43,578 bases of DNA from IMG/VR virus record IMGVR_UViG_3300044732_002014, positions 1-43,578 of that record; one strand, 5' to 3'. The translations under genes were made by a program, and so were the position numbers. This document shows positions 24,954 to 31,705 of the stretch, in pieces. The notes under the pieces were generated by a model, which was not told the DNA's origin, did no database searches, and was given only the letters and a program-made list of their open reading frames with translations. This stretch comes from a virus. Position 1 is the stretch's first letter; the number at the start of each line of letters is the position of its first letter.

Positions 24954-25072
24954 AGCATGCACCCGTGAGCAAGAAGAGTTAGGTTGCACTCGCAACTGTC
25001 TGAGCATTCAGTTTCACACTGGCAATAAAGGCAGTTGCACTCGGACTTTTCGTGTGGGCTTTCGATTCTCAT
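24950..25072 (-). CDS. Metallothionein-like Cys-rich peptide
   Basis: 40 residues from ATG 25072 with GGAG eight bases upstream. Nine cysteines, eight of them within CNCLYCQCETECSDSCEC (C-x-C clusters), the spacing of metal-thiolate proteins rather than zinc fingers. Overlaps the lipoprotein start as ATGA. Metal storage or redox role possible (inference). No signal peptide. Confidence 0.6.
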   Translation of the reverse strand: MRIESPHEKSECNCLYCQCETECSDSCECNLTLLAHGCML

Positions 25073-25076
25073 TTGA

Positions 25077-25274
25077 TTACTCCGAGTCGTTTTCAAGCAT
25101 GACTTTTGTGTAATGAACTGCAAGCGCAGCGCCAGTTGCAATCAAGGCGATTGTTTGAGTCCTACCTGAGAGGGTTACAAACACAATTACGCTGCTTGCG
25201 AGTGTAAACGAGAGCGCAGCAGTTTCGCTTGCAAACTTCTTAAAGAAGCCTGTCCAGTTGATTTTTCTTTTCAT
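25077..25274 (-). CDS. Two-helix membrane protein
   Basis: 65 residues; GGAGG precedes the ATG. Membrane segments at ~18-37 and ~40-56 with a basic N-terminus (MKRKINWTGFFKKF). Small holin-like or accessory membrane protein downstream of the large secreted protein. Confidence 0.7.
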   Translation of the reverse strand: MKRKINWTGFFKKFASETAALSFTLASSVIVFVTLSGRTQTIALIATGAALAVHYTKVMLENDSE

Positions 25275-25276
25275 TT

Positions 25277-27205
25277 CTAGTCCTCCAGGTACTTGAAAAT
25301 ACTATTACGTGTAAACTTCTTCTTATCTTCGTTTTCTTCAGGTCCAGCAAGCTCACCGCCACCTTCTTCACCTTCTTCTTCTGGTTTCTTGCCGGTTCCG
25401 TTATTGCTTCCGTCTCCGCCTGACGAGCCGCCGGACGAGCCGCTTGAGCCTCCGCCTGTTGTTCCGCCTGCTGCACCGGCCGCTGCCGCTGCTGTTGCAA
25501 GTGTTGCTGTTGCGGCGATAAGCGTGCGACGTTCGCCTACTGGGATCTCAGATCCTGTTGGTACATATTCATCGAATCCATCGCCATAAACGTCGATCTC
25601 TTCTTCAAATGCTTCCTTAACCTCTGTCGGTGCATCTTGCACAGCTGCTGTGATGTCTGACTTTGCTTCTTCTGTGAGCGCGCCAGCATCAACGGTTGCA
25701 AAGATCTCAGTTGCTTGATCAGCGGTAACGCTTTCAAGAACGGCCGCGCTTGTCGCAAGTGCAACGGCCGCTTCTTCACTGATCTCTTCTTCAAGAATTG
25801 CGTCAACGATCTCTGAAACTTGCTCTTCAGTAAGTGCTCCAGAGTCAAGAACGTCGAGAACCTCAGTGGTTACTTCGCCGGGAACAACTGTCTCGATGAC
25901 CGCATCAACAATTTGGGCGACCTGTTCTTCACTGAGATCACCTGAGCTGAGGACTGAAACTAGTTCTTCTGTAATCCCGGTTGAAGCGATGTCTTCAACA
26001 ATCGCAGTTACTTCTTCTTCTGATACGACGTTCTCTTCTTGCGGGACTTCGGTGTCTGGCGTTGGTTCAGGTACCGTTGTGTCTGGTTCTGAGGTCGCGG
26101 TCGTAGAATCATCTGATGGAATTATTTCAGGCTCTGCGGCTGGTGTTGTCTCTTCTGTGGTTGTTTCTTCGGGCAGCGGGACCTCTGTGGTTGTTGTGGT
26201 CTCTTCTGGGAGTGTGGTCTCTGGCTCAGGCGCTATGGGGACGACTACAGGTGCTTGCGTGGTGGTTGTTGTCGGTACCGTTGATGACGTTGTTGTTGTC
26301 GTGGTCGTGGTCGTCGAAGGTTCTGGAACTGTTGTCGTTGTCGTAGTTGTAGTAGTTGTAGTTGTAGTTGTAGTTGTTGTAGGCGTGACAGGTGTTGCGC
26401 TTACCGTGTAGGTCTCGGTCGTCGACGAGTAGATCTGGAGCGTGTCGTTATCTGCGCGGACCCTAAACTGATACGCCGTGTCGTTTGTCAGGTTGTACAC
26501 GGTTGCTGACGTCGTGGTTGCGGCGATCGCGTATGACGTCACCCAGTTGTCATCACTAAAGAAGATCGCGTAGCGTTCTGGGTTCGCATACCCATCGCCA
26601 CTTACCGGCGGATCCCAAGCGAGCCAGACACTTCCGTCCTGCGGAACAGCGCGAAGATTTGTTGGAGTCGCCATAACCAGCGGTGGCAGAGTTGTCGTTG
26701 TTGGCGGAACCGTGGTTGTTGTCGGTGGAGTTGTTGTGGTTGTTGTTGTGGTTGTTGTTGTGGTTGTCTCAGGTGGATTCGACGGAGCGATGTTTACGTC
26801 GACCGTGTATGAAGTTCCATACCAGCGGTTGGGATCTCCGCAGCAAACACCGGTACGAAGACGATAGGTTCCGGCGGGCAGATCCATCGATATATACGAG
26901 TCAAGTCCAAACTGTGAGTCATCGTTTGCTGCGAGTACCTGGTTGTTTGAGTCGTACAGCCACAGCATCGAGTCGATCCCGTACTGCTGGGCAAACGTGC
27001 GAACCGTAAACAGCTGAGGCTGTGTAAGTTCGAAGAAGTAGTCTTGAGCGCCGGTTGTGGTGAAGCTGTCAGCGTTTGCCGTAGAGCTTGGGCCAACCAG
27101 CGCGATGAGCATCGCCGGTAGTAGAACCCACCAACCTCGAGTAAGTCGTGTTCTTTTGTTGACGCCCTTTAGCCACCCGTCCCCACGGGTCGCTCTTACG
27201 GTCAC
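25277..27205 (-). CDS. Large secreted Thr-rich multidomain surface protein
   Basis: 642 residues. Signal peptide or anchor (WWVLLPAMLIALVG, ~25-46); pre-peptidase-like beta domain (~50-150) with two cysteines (GVCCGDP); Thr-rich linker (~160-185); fibronectin type III domain (TNLRAVPQDGSVWLAWDPP, ~190-280); second Thr/Pro linker; acidic stretch; tandem helical repeats of the form EEQVxxIVDAxxE (~395-530); a membrane-like Ala-rich segment (~565-585) and a Gly/Ser then charged tail. TTTT linkers like these are typical of aquatic actinobacterial (Acidimicrobiia-type) surface proteins. GTG start overlaps no ribosome site; role could be adhesion or envelope alteration. Confidence 0.8.
   Translation of the reverse strand: MTVRATRGDGWLKGVNKRTRLTRGWWVLLPAMLIALVGPSSTANADSFTTTGAQDYFFELTQPQLFTVRTFAQQYGIDSMLWLYDSNNQVLAANDDSQFGLDSYISMDLPAGTYRLRTGVCCGDPNRWYGTSYTVDVNIAPSNPPETTTTTTTTTTTTTPPTTTTVPPTTTTLPPLVMATPTNLRAVPQDGSVWLAWDPPVSGDGYANPERYAIFFSDDNWVTSYAIAATTTSATVYNLTNDTAYQFRVRADNDTLQIYSSTTETYTVSATPVTPTTTTTTTTTTTTTTTTTVPEPSTTTTTTTTTSSTVPTTTTTQAPVVVPIAPEPETTLPEETTTTTEVPLPEETTTEETTPAAEPEIIPSDDSTTATSEPDTTVPEPTPDTEVPQEENVVSEEEVTAIVEDIASTGITEELVSVLSSGDLSEEQVAQIVDAVIETVVPGEVTTEVLDVLDSGALTEEQVSEIVDAILEEEISEEAAVALATSAAVLESVTADQATEIFATVDAGALTEEAKSDITAAVQDAPTEVKEAFEEEIDVYGDGFDEYVPTGSEIPVGERRTLIAATATLATAAAAAGAAGGTTGGGSSGSSGGSSGGDGSNNGTGKKPEEEGEEGGGELAGPEENEDKKKFTRNSIFKYLED
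26325..26385 (+). repeat. Low-complexity GTT/GTA repeat
   Basis: Short GTTGTAGTT-type repeats encoding the second Thr-rich linker on the minus strand; prone to slippage. Confidence 0.7.
26690..26768 (+). repeat. Low-complexity GTT repeat
   Basis: GTTGTTGTGGTT repeats encoding the first Thr-rich linker. Confidence 0.7.
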
Positions 27206-27206
27206 C

Positions 27207-27449
27207 TCAGTCGTTATCTCCGTCTAGGTCTGCTGGTTCGGGTGTATGTTGCCAGGCGATTCCTCGGGCCTCCTCGGTCACGTATACCGCGACGTCAATG
27301 AGGTTCTCCACCGCTATGAGTAGATCTCCGCGATGCTCGATGTTTTCTGGGTCCTCAAGCTCGTCGGCGATCGAGTGCAATGTATGCGTGCATGCAAGTA
27401 TGCGTCGGATCGCTCGCTCGTGCTGAGACTCTTCAATGAACTGAATCAC
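27207..27449 (-). CDS. Hypothetical helical protein
   Basis: 80 residues from GTG 27449. Helical and acidic (HSIADELEDPENIEHRGDL). No known domain. A TAAGAT box lies seven bases before the GTG without Shine-Dalgarno site. It is the first gene of the secreted-protein operon, one base from the next start. Confidence 0.7.
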   Translation of the reverse strand: MIQFIEESQHERAIRRILACTHTLHSIADELEDPENIEHRGDLLIAVENLIDVAVYVTEEARGIAWQHTPEPADLDGDND

Positions 27450-27456
27450 GTGATGA

Positions 27457-27462
27457 ATCTTA
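27457..27462 (-). promoter_or_regulatory. -10 box for leaderless gene
   Basis: TAAGAT in a CATTGTAAGAT context, seven bases before GTG 27449. Confidence 0.5.
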
Positions 27463-27492
27463 CAATGCTTTTTGGGCCGTGATAGTTACAGA

Positions 27493-27537
27493 CATAAAGT
27501 ACTATTCGGGGATTTGGGGGACGAGTAGTACTTTATG
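27493..27537. repeat. Perfect 12-bp inverted repeat with G-rich loop
   Basis: CATAAAGTACTA / TAGTACTTTATG around a 21-base loop containing GGGGATTTGGGGG. Confidence 0.75.
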
Positions 27538-27815
27538 AACAGGGGGTCGGGCGTGATTTTCTGCGCGTCACTATGCGAGAGATGAAGAAGAAAGAGAGGA
27601 AGAAGTTAGGTTAGGGCTAGGTTTGTACTAAGTCGTTTTGCATTTGCGTGCATGCATTTTTGCTTAGTACCTATAAATATATAAATACATAAATAAGAAG
27701 TACTAACTTATTTTTGTATACGCGTATACGTGTACACTGGGTACTAACGAAAAGAAAAGTTGGTATTTCTAATTTGTGTCTTCTGTTTCTTACTTTTATG
27801 GCAGAACGTGGTACC

Positions 27816-27858
27816 ATGTACAAGGACGAAAAAATATGTACAAGACCATGTACAAGAC
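27816..27858 (+). repeat. Three direct repeats ATGTACAAG(G)AC before zinc-finger gene
   Basis: Copies at 27816-27827, 27836-27846 and 27848-27858, 12 bases before the ATG at 27871. Each holds the palindrome TGTACA; possible operator of the gene. Confidence 0.65.
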
Positions 27859-27870
27859 TGGAGAAAATAC

Positions 27871-28332
27871 ATGAGTGACGAGGCAAGAAAAGCACTGGAA
27901 ATGATGGGTCTTTCGGTCGATGAAATGCTCGAGGAAGATGTCATAAAACGTCCGAAGTACACAGATTCTCGAATCTGCCTGTGTGGTCACGCGGTTGCGC
28001 GTCATACAGCGACCAACGGATTTGTCTACTGTAAGCCTTCGAAGATGGAATGTCCATGCAAGAACGTGAGACCGGTTCTCGAGACGGATGATACCCGGAA
28101 GTTTCTTCGAAAGACAGAAGGCGGTGGAAAGCTCCACGCTCTGTCTCTGGGTATGCTCCAGATCCTTCGGTTGGGTAAGTCAGTCAAGTGGATAGTAGAT
28201 CTCAAGTGTGATCGTTGCGGAAGCGAAGATGACCAGGTTGTTCCTGTGCCAGTGACGCAGACGGGTCGACCTACTAACTACGCGACGGGTTACGATGCAT
28301 TGCTATGTCGAGCATGTCGAACGGAGATCTAA
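27871..28332 (+). CDS. Zinc-finger protein (likely regulator)
   Basis: 153 residues from ATG 27871 (GGAG seven bases upstream; the longer frame from 27760 is non-coding leader). Cysteine/histidine clusters: CLCGHAVARH, CKPSKMECPC, CDRCGSEDD and CRAC, consistent with two zinc sites. The central part (LHALSLGMLQILRLG) is helical. Next to direct repeats and the candidate origin, so a DNA-binding role is plausible. Confidence 0.72.
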   Translation: MSDEARKALEMMGLSVDEMLEEDVIKRPKYTDSRICLCGHAVARHTATNGFVYCKPSKMECPCKNVRPVLETDDTRKFLRKTEGGGKLHALSLGMLQILRLGKSVKWIVDLKCDRCGSEDDQVVPVPVTQTGRPTNYATGYDALLCRACRTEI

Positions 28333-28412
28333 TGTCATCGAACTTGGACATAATCAAAGTCGGCGTAAGTCTGCTCGTTGTGATTACTCTCATGTTCTTC
28401 ATCGGGAGTTAG
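28332..28412 (+). CDS. 26-residue membrane peptide
   Basis: ATG overlaps the zinc-finger stop as TAATG; CGGAG six bases upstream. Sequence MSSNLDIIKVGVSLLVVITL... is almost one membrane helix. Function unknown; overlap and site support translation. Confidence 0.6.
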   Translation: MSSNLDIIKVGVSLLVVITLMFFIGS

Positions 28413-28419
28413 TAGATCC

Positions 28420-28491
28420 GCCCTTGTAGCTCAGTGGTAGAGCAACCGCCTTGTAAGCGGTAGGTCGTCAGTTCAATCCTGACCGAGGGCT
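28420..28491 (+). tRNA. tRNA-Thr (anticodon TGT)
   Basis: 72 bases. Acceptor GCCCTTG pairs with CGAGGGC (one G-T), D stem GCTC/GAGC, anticodon stem ACCGC/GCGGT with loop CTTGTAA (TGT, reads ACA), T stem GTCAG/CTGAC with TTCAATC loop, discriminator T. No CCA is encoded. Only tRNA in the window. Confidence 0.95.
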
Positions 28492-28812
28492 CGATAAGTA
28501 GATTCATCTTGCACTTGGATCTACTGTCAGAAAATTGCGTCTGATCGTGTCTGAGATCCTTCCCGCTTCATGGGTCGAGATCATTGTCGGTGCTGAGCAA
28601 GACGGTTAGCCGAATAGGCCACGATCGGCGCAATTTTCACTTTCCCAGAAGCATTTTTATTTTGCCCTGGCTCGGCCCTGAAATCCTTTGTTTCTAAAAG
28701 AGATCCCGCCCAAGCCCCAAACTATGCTGAAAATTCTTTCAAACACACCCCTCGGGCTTTGGTTTTAGATTGATCCCTGGACGTAGTAGTCCAGAAAGCA
28801 AAGGTTCACCAA
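28492..28812. other. Structured intergenic region (ncRNA or packaging-site candidate)
   Basis: 321 bases without a gene. Long-range stem: GAAAATTGCG (28530-28539) pairs with CGCAATTTTC (28629-28638) and GATCGTG (28543-28549) with CACGATC (28620-28626), enclosing ~70 bases. A second hairpin CCAAGCCC/GGGCTTTGG (28710-28762) contains TGAAA/TTTCA; a third, CTGGAC/GTCCAG (28777-28794), lies just before the next ribosome site. No open frame. Confidence 0.5.
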
Positions 28813-29007
28813 ATGAACATAAGCCCAAAAATCCAAGCAATGGCCGCATCCTGGGCCCGATCATTCATCGGCGCAGGACTTGCAGTGTACATGACGGGTA
28901 ACACAAACCCAAGTGACATTGTCAAGGCCGGTGTTGCCGCCGTACTCCCTGTGTTGCTCCGTTGGGTAAACTCCAATGACGCAGCATTTGGCCGCGGCTC
29001 AAAGTAA
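28813..29007 (+). CDS. Small membrane protein (holin-like)
   Basis: 64 residues, AAAGG ten bases upstream. Two weakly hydrophobic segments (WARSFIGAGLAVYMTG and IVKAGVAAVLPVLLRWV). Resembles actinophage holins of this size but the nearest lysin is 1.8 kb away. Confidence 0.65.
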   Translation: MNISPKIQAMAASWARSFIGAGLAVYMTGNTNPSDIVKAGVAAVLPVLLRWVNSNDAAFGRGSK

Positions 29008-29029
29008 GTACACCCAACAGAGGAGAGAA

Positions 29030-29266
29030 ATGAGTACATCAGCTAAGAAGCCAGCAGCTAAGAAGGCGCCTGCAAAGAAGAAAGCAGCTCCAGCTAAGAA
29101 AGCAGCTTCACCGAAGAAAGTAGCTCCAGCAACAGCTCGTCCAGAAGAACTGGCGAAAGGAACCTTTGCGACTTCAGCACCGGCTCCCGCGCCAGTGGCG
29201 AGTTCCTGGACGTCCGCGCCCACCAAGAAGAAGTCACTATTGAAGAGACTCTTCGGCGGTAAGTAA
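29030..29266 (+). CDS. Lys/Ala-rich histone-H1-like protein
   Basis: 78 residues from ATG 29030 (AGGAGAG upstream). N-terminal half of AKKAPAKKKAAPAKK repeats, as in histone H1 and HupB tails; the C-terminus is KKKSLLKRLFGGK. DNA compaction or a nucleic-acid partner of packaging is possible. Confidence 0.7.
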   Translation: MSTSAKKPAAKKAPAKKKAAPAKKAASPKKVAPATARPEELAKGTFATSAPAPAPVASSWTSAPTKKKSLLKRLFGGK

Positions 29267-29276
29267 GCTACAAACC

Positions 29277-29324
29277 GTTAAGCTCCGTCCGAGTTCGCCC
29301 TCTCCCCGTCGGACGGGGCTTAAC
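29277..29324 (+). terminator. 16-bp hairpin before terminase-like gene
   Basis: GTTAAGCTCCGTCCGA / TCGGACGGGGCTTAAC, one G-T pair, 16-base loop. No T tract. Terminator or processing site. Confidence 0.55.
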
Positions 29325-29346
29325 ACCAACCTCTACCTAGGAACAC

Positions 29347-30261
29347 ATGTCAGACCTTGTCTTTGATCCAGAATCTACTCCCGAACGTCCAGAACTTCAG
29401 GTTGACTCTCCGATCAACATCCGCCCAGATCTAACGGCTCTCGGCATTGAAGAGGTTGAGAAGGGCATCTGCCAGGACACCTACGAGAACCGGGCGATCC
29501 TACGTGGGAACAAGATGGGCTGGGACCCGGTCTACGCCTCGAACGGCGTTCCGACCGGTCTCATCCAGGCTCGTTCAAACGAGATGGCCAAGGCTCGACG
29601 GGTCATGTCTCTCACGGAGAAGAAGCCCATCCTCGTCGACCCGGACCACATCAACTCCGACTACCTGACGGGTCTTGACCTGATGGCCGAGTCGGCGGCC
29701 GACTACCTCGTTCCACCCTGGGTCATCGGCGCCACGCGCAACTGGATCAAGGAGCAGAACGAGGGCGGCCTTCCCGCCGGCAGCAGAAAGAAACCAGCCG
29801 CGATGCCTCATCGCTGTAGGCACGTCAAGGAAGACGGGATCCGCTGTATGCTCTGGTCCTCCGGTCGCGCGGCGGACGACGGACTCTGCCGGATCCACCT
29901 CGGGTCCGTCTCACGTAAGCCCGGAGAAGATGTCGAACGTGCACGTGCAAAGCTGACGCAGGCGGCGCCGTACGCCGTCGATGTTCTCGAAGATCTGATG
30001 GAGAACGCGCAGTCCGAGCCGGTCAAGCTCAAGGCCTCAACCGAGATCCTCGACCGCGCGGGAGTCCGCGGCGGTGTAGAGTTCGATGCACGTATCGAGG
30101 TGTCGGACGGACGTCCGCCGGCTCAGATCGTGGCCGAGCGCCTCCAGCGCCTGGCGACGGGTGCGATTGAGGTTGCGGCGCGACTCGCCGAGGCCGGTGT
30201 TCAGGTAGATAACAACGACGCTCAGAGTGACATTCAAGACGCTGAGATCGTTGAGGAATAG
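29347..30261 (+). CDS. Terminase small-subunit-like protein with zinc knuckle
   Basis: 304 residues. N-terminal half matches actinophage proteins of packaging regions; CRHVKEDGIRCMLWSSG ... GLCRIHL is a C-x6-C-x-C/H zinc knuckle (~156-182); the C-terminal helices (AAPYAVDVLEDLMENAQSEP, LKASTEILDRAGVRGG) match small-terminase DNA-binding ends. It would recognise phage DNA for packaging. The large subunit is not in the window. GC is markedly higher than in genes to the left. Confidence 0.65.
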   Translation: MSDLVFDPESTPERPELQVDSPINIRPDLTALGIEEVEKGICQDTYENRAILRGNKMGWDPVYASNGVPTGLIQARSNEMAKARRVMSLTEKKPILVDPDHINSDYLTGLDLMAESAADYLVPPWVIGATRNWIKEQNEGGLPAGSRKKPAAMPHRCRHVKEDGIRCMLWSSGRAADDGLCRIHLGSVSRKPGEDVERARAKLTQAAPYAVDVLEDLMENAQSEPVKLKASTEILDRAGVRGGVEFDARIEVSDGRPPAQIVAERLQRLATGAIEVAARLAEAGVQVDNNDAQSDIQDAEIVEE

Positions 30262-30262
30262 G

Positions 30263-30421
30263 TTGTCCAAAGAAAACTTGACAGAAGATGTTCGAACGCT
30301 GCTGGATCTTTTACTTTCAGATGTCGAGGCCGCGAAGACGAGAGAAGAGCACATCCGGATCACGGCGCGTGCAAACCTCGCCGAGACGATCCTCAGTAAG
30401 TTACTCACGGGTAACTTATAA
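30263..30421 (+). CDS. Small helical protein after terminase-like gene
   Basis: 52 residues from TTG 30263, with GAGG six bases upstream and just after the previous stop; an ATG at 30227 lies inside the upstream gene without a site. Helical (VRTLLDLLLSDVEAAKTREE). Unknown. Confidence 0.6.
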   Translation: MSKENLTEDVRTLLDLLLSDVEAAKTREEHIRITARANLAETILSKLLTGNL

Positions 30422-30422
30422 A

Positions 30423-30439
30423 ACTAAAGAAAATATAAT
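30423..30439 (+). promoter_or_regulatory. 17-bp promoter element, leaderless
   Basis: ACTAAAGAAAATATAAT; ATG six bases later. Confidence 0.7.
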
Positions 30440-30445
30440 CCTCTC

Positions 30446-30862
30446 ATGATGCTGACGGGCGAGTGTGACAACTGCGGAGGAGACCTCCAGATCTTCAGCT
30501 TCAAGAACGAGCCGCTCGAGGACGTGACCGTCTCAGGTTACATCCAGGTCGAGTCCGGCTGGTGTCTTAACTTCACCGGCGGCTACGGCGAGTTCACGGA
30601 CGAGGCGCTCGACGCCGCACCTACCTTCGCCTTTGTCGCGCTCTGCCACGACTGCGCGCTGGCCGTCGCCCGGGCGCTGCCCGGCGTCTTCAGGCCACAG
30701 AGCATGTTTCACTCGATGTCAGCGACGGAGCTGGACCGCACAGACGGCAGGTCCTGCTGTGAGTTCGCCTGGAACACGAACGGTGACGGCTGCCTATACG
30801 TCGGCGATAAAGACGGCGGCTGGACCGCAAAGATCGACCCGGCCGGTAATATGATCTCATGA
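30446..30862 (+). CDS. Zinc-binding hypothetical protein
   Basis: 138 residues. CDNCGGD near the N-terminus and CHDCAL (~residues 68-73) form a likely zinc site. Leaderless start. The stop overlaps the lysin start as ATGA, so both are one message. Unknown function. Confidence 0.72.
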   Translation: MMLTGECDNCGGDLQIFSFKNEPLEDVTVSGYIQVESGWCLNFTGGYGEFTDEALDAAPTFAFVALCHDCALAVARALPGVFRPQSMFHSMSATELDRTDGRSCCEFAWNTNGDGCLYVGDKDGGWTAKIDPAGNMIS

Positions 30863-31617
30863 CGGCTGAACATTTCATCGAGACGGCACGTCGGTATCTC
30901 GGCTACCGGACGTTACCTGGCGGACGGGACGACTTCTCGGCAAAGACGGGTTACAACGGGACGGGTGTTCCGTGGTCCGGATCTTTTATCGACTGTGTGG
31001 CCCGCGAGGCTGGGCTCAACATCCCGGCCTGTGTGTACAGCCCAAACGCGATAACGGAGTTCGCGTCCGACCGACGGTTCAAGTTTAAGCCTAGGCCTGG
31101 GGATATCGTCTTCTTCTCATTTTCAATGACGGGCCCGTTTGGGATGCCCCACGTCGGGATCGTGACGGATGTCAGTAGCTGGAAGGCCGACGGTACATTT
31201 ATCTCGATCGAGGCCGGAATCTCTTCAGGCCTGCCCAAGGCCTCAAAAGATAATGACGGTGTATTCGAGAGAACGCGCTGGAGATATCAGGTCATCGGGT
31301 TCGGAAGGCCGAATTTTAAAGCCAGGCCTGTAAGGGGCGCAAAAAATACAGACGGGCTGCCACTTGTGCTTGGGTCACAGGTACGTCCCGGAAAGAAGCA
31401 CCCGACAATCGAGCACGTGCAACGCGCGCTGATCGTTCACTACGACCTGAAGAATCACGAGTTCTGCCGGTTCGACGAGCGAACACAGCAGGCGTATGCT
31501 CGATTTCAACGACGTATCGGTCTCGTTGGATCCGACGCCGATGGAGTTCCGAACGAGTCAACACTTGCTCGACTCGGACGGGAGACTGGTTCGTTTTCAC
31601 TGAAGATGCAAAACTAA
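30859..31617 (+). CDS. CHAP-like endolysin with peptidoglycan-binding domain
   Basis: 252 residues. N-terminal ~145 residues are CHAP-like: GVPWSGSFIDCVAREAG, then GDIVFFSF and PHVGIVTDV (catalytic-type His). The usual Cys of PWC is Ser here, and a Cys lies five residues later (FIDC), as in some actinophage lysins. C-terminal ~90 residues are a peptidoglycan-binding domain 1 (LVLGSQVRPG ... YARFQRRIGLVG). Acts on the wall cross-peptide or amide. Start overlaps the upstream stop as ATGA. Confidence 0.82.
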   Translation: MTAEHFIETARRYLGYRTLPGGRDDFSAKTGYNGTGVPWSGSFIDCVAREAGLNIPACVYSPNAITEFASDRRFKFKPRPGDIVFFSFSMTGPFGMPHVGIVTDVSSWKADGTFISIEAGISSGLPKASKDNDGVFERTRWRYQVIGFGRPNFKARPVRGAKNTDGLPLVLGSQVRPGKKHPTIEHVQRALIVHYDLKNHEFCRFDERTQQAYARFQRRIGLVGSDADGVPNESTLARLGRETGSFSLKMQN

Positions 31618-31629
31618 AGAATATAAGAT
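31613..31629 (+). promoter_or_regulatory. 17-bp promoter element
   Basis: ACTAAAGAATATAAGAT, overlapping the lysin stop; followed by a second -10 (31667-31672) before the next gene. Confidence 0.6.
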
Positions 31630-31666
31630 ACTTCACGTTGATCACGCGTTTTGGGAAAACCCAAGA

Positions 31667-31672
31667 TATAAT
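31667..31672 (+). promoter_or_regulatory. -10 box before winged-helix gene
   Basis: GATATAATG (box TATAAT); its upstream part departs from the 17-bp consensus. SD AAAAGGA before ATG 31706. Confidence 0.6.
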
Positions 31673-31705
31673 GATCATATCAACATCAAGACAAAAGGAC
31701 TGATT

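Larger units (their letters stand above)
27463..27870. other. Candidate replication origin / divergent control region
   Basis: ~410 bases without a gene. Eleven GTAC motifs from 27499 to 27853; a perfect 12-bp inverted repeat; GTACTAAG/CTTAGTAC arms (27626-27670); an AT-rich stretch at 27671-27697; a 14-bp palindrome GTATACGCGTATAC (27716-27729) directly followed by GTGTACAC; four G-runs (27508-27550); three ATGTACAAG repeats at the gene end. This mixture of AT-rich DNA, palindromes and iteron-like repeats fits an origin (inference). Confidence 0.5.

Noticed and set aside
25866-26411. Long plus-strand Val/Ser frame
   Set aside because: Shadow of the Thr-rich linkers of the minus-strand secreted protein; no ribosome site and low complexity only.
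27760-27870. Upstream extension of the zinc-finger gene to ATG 27760
   Set aside because: The extension is a hydrophobic and repeat-derived stretch; GGAG and ATG at 27871 are far better.
28492-28640. Second tRNA or tmRNA in the structured gap
   Set aside because: No anticodon arm or T-loop sequence fits within the long stem.
29575-30408. Several minus-strand frames opposite the terminase-like gene
   Set aside because: Typical mirror frames of GC-rich coding DNA; no sites and no recognisable protein.
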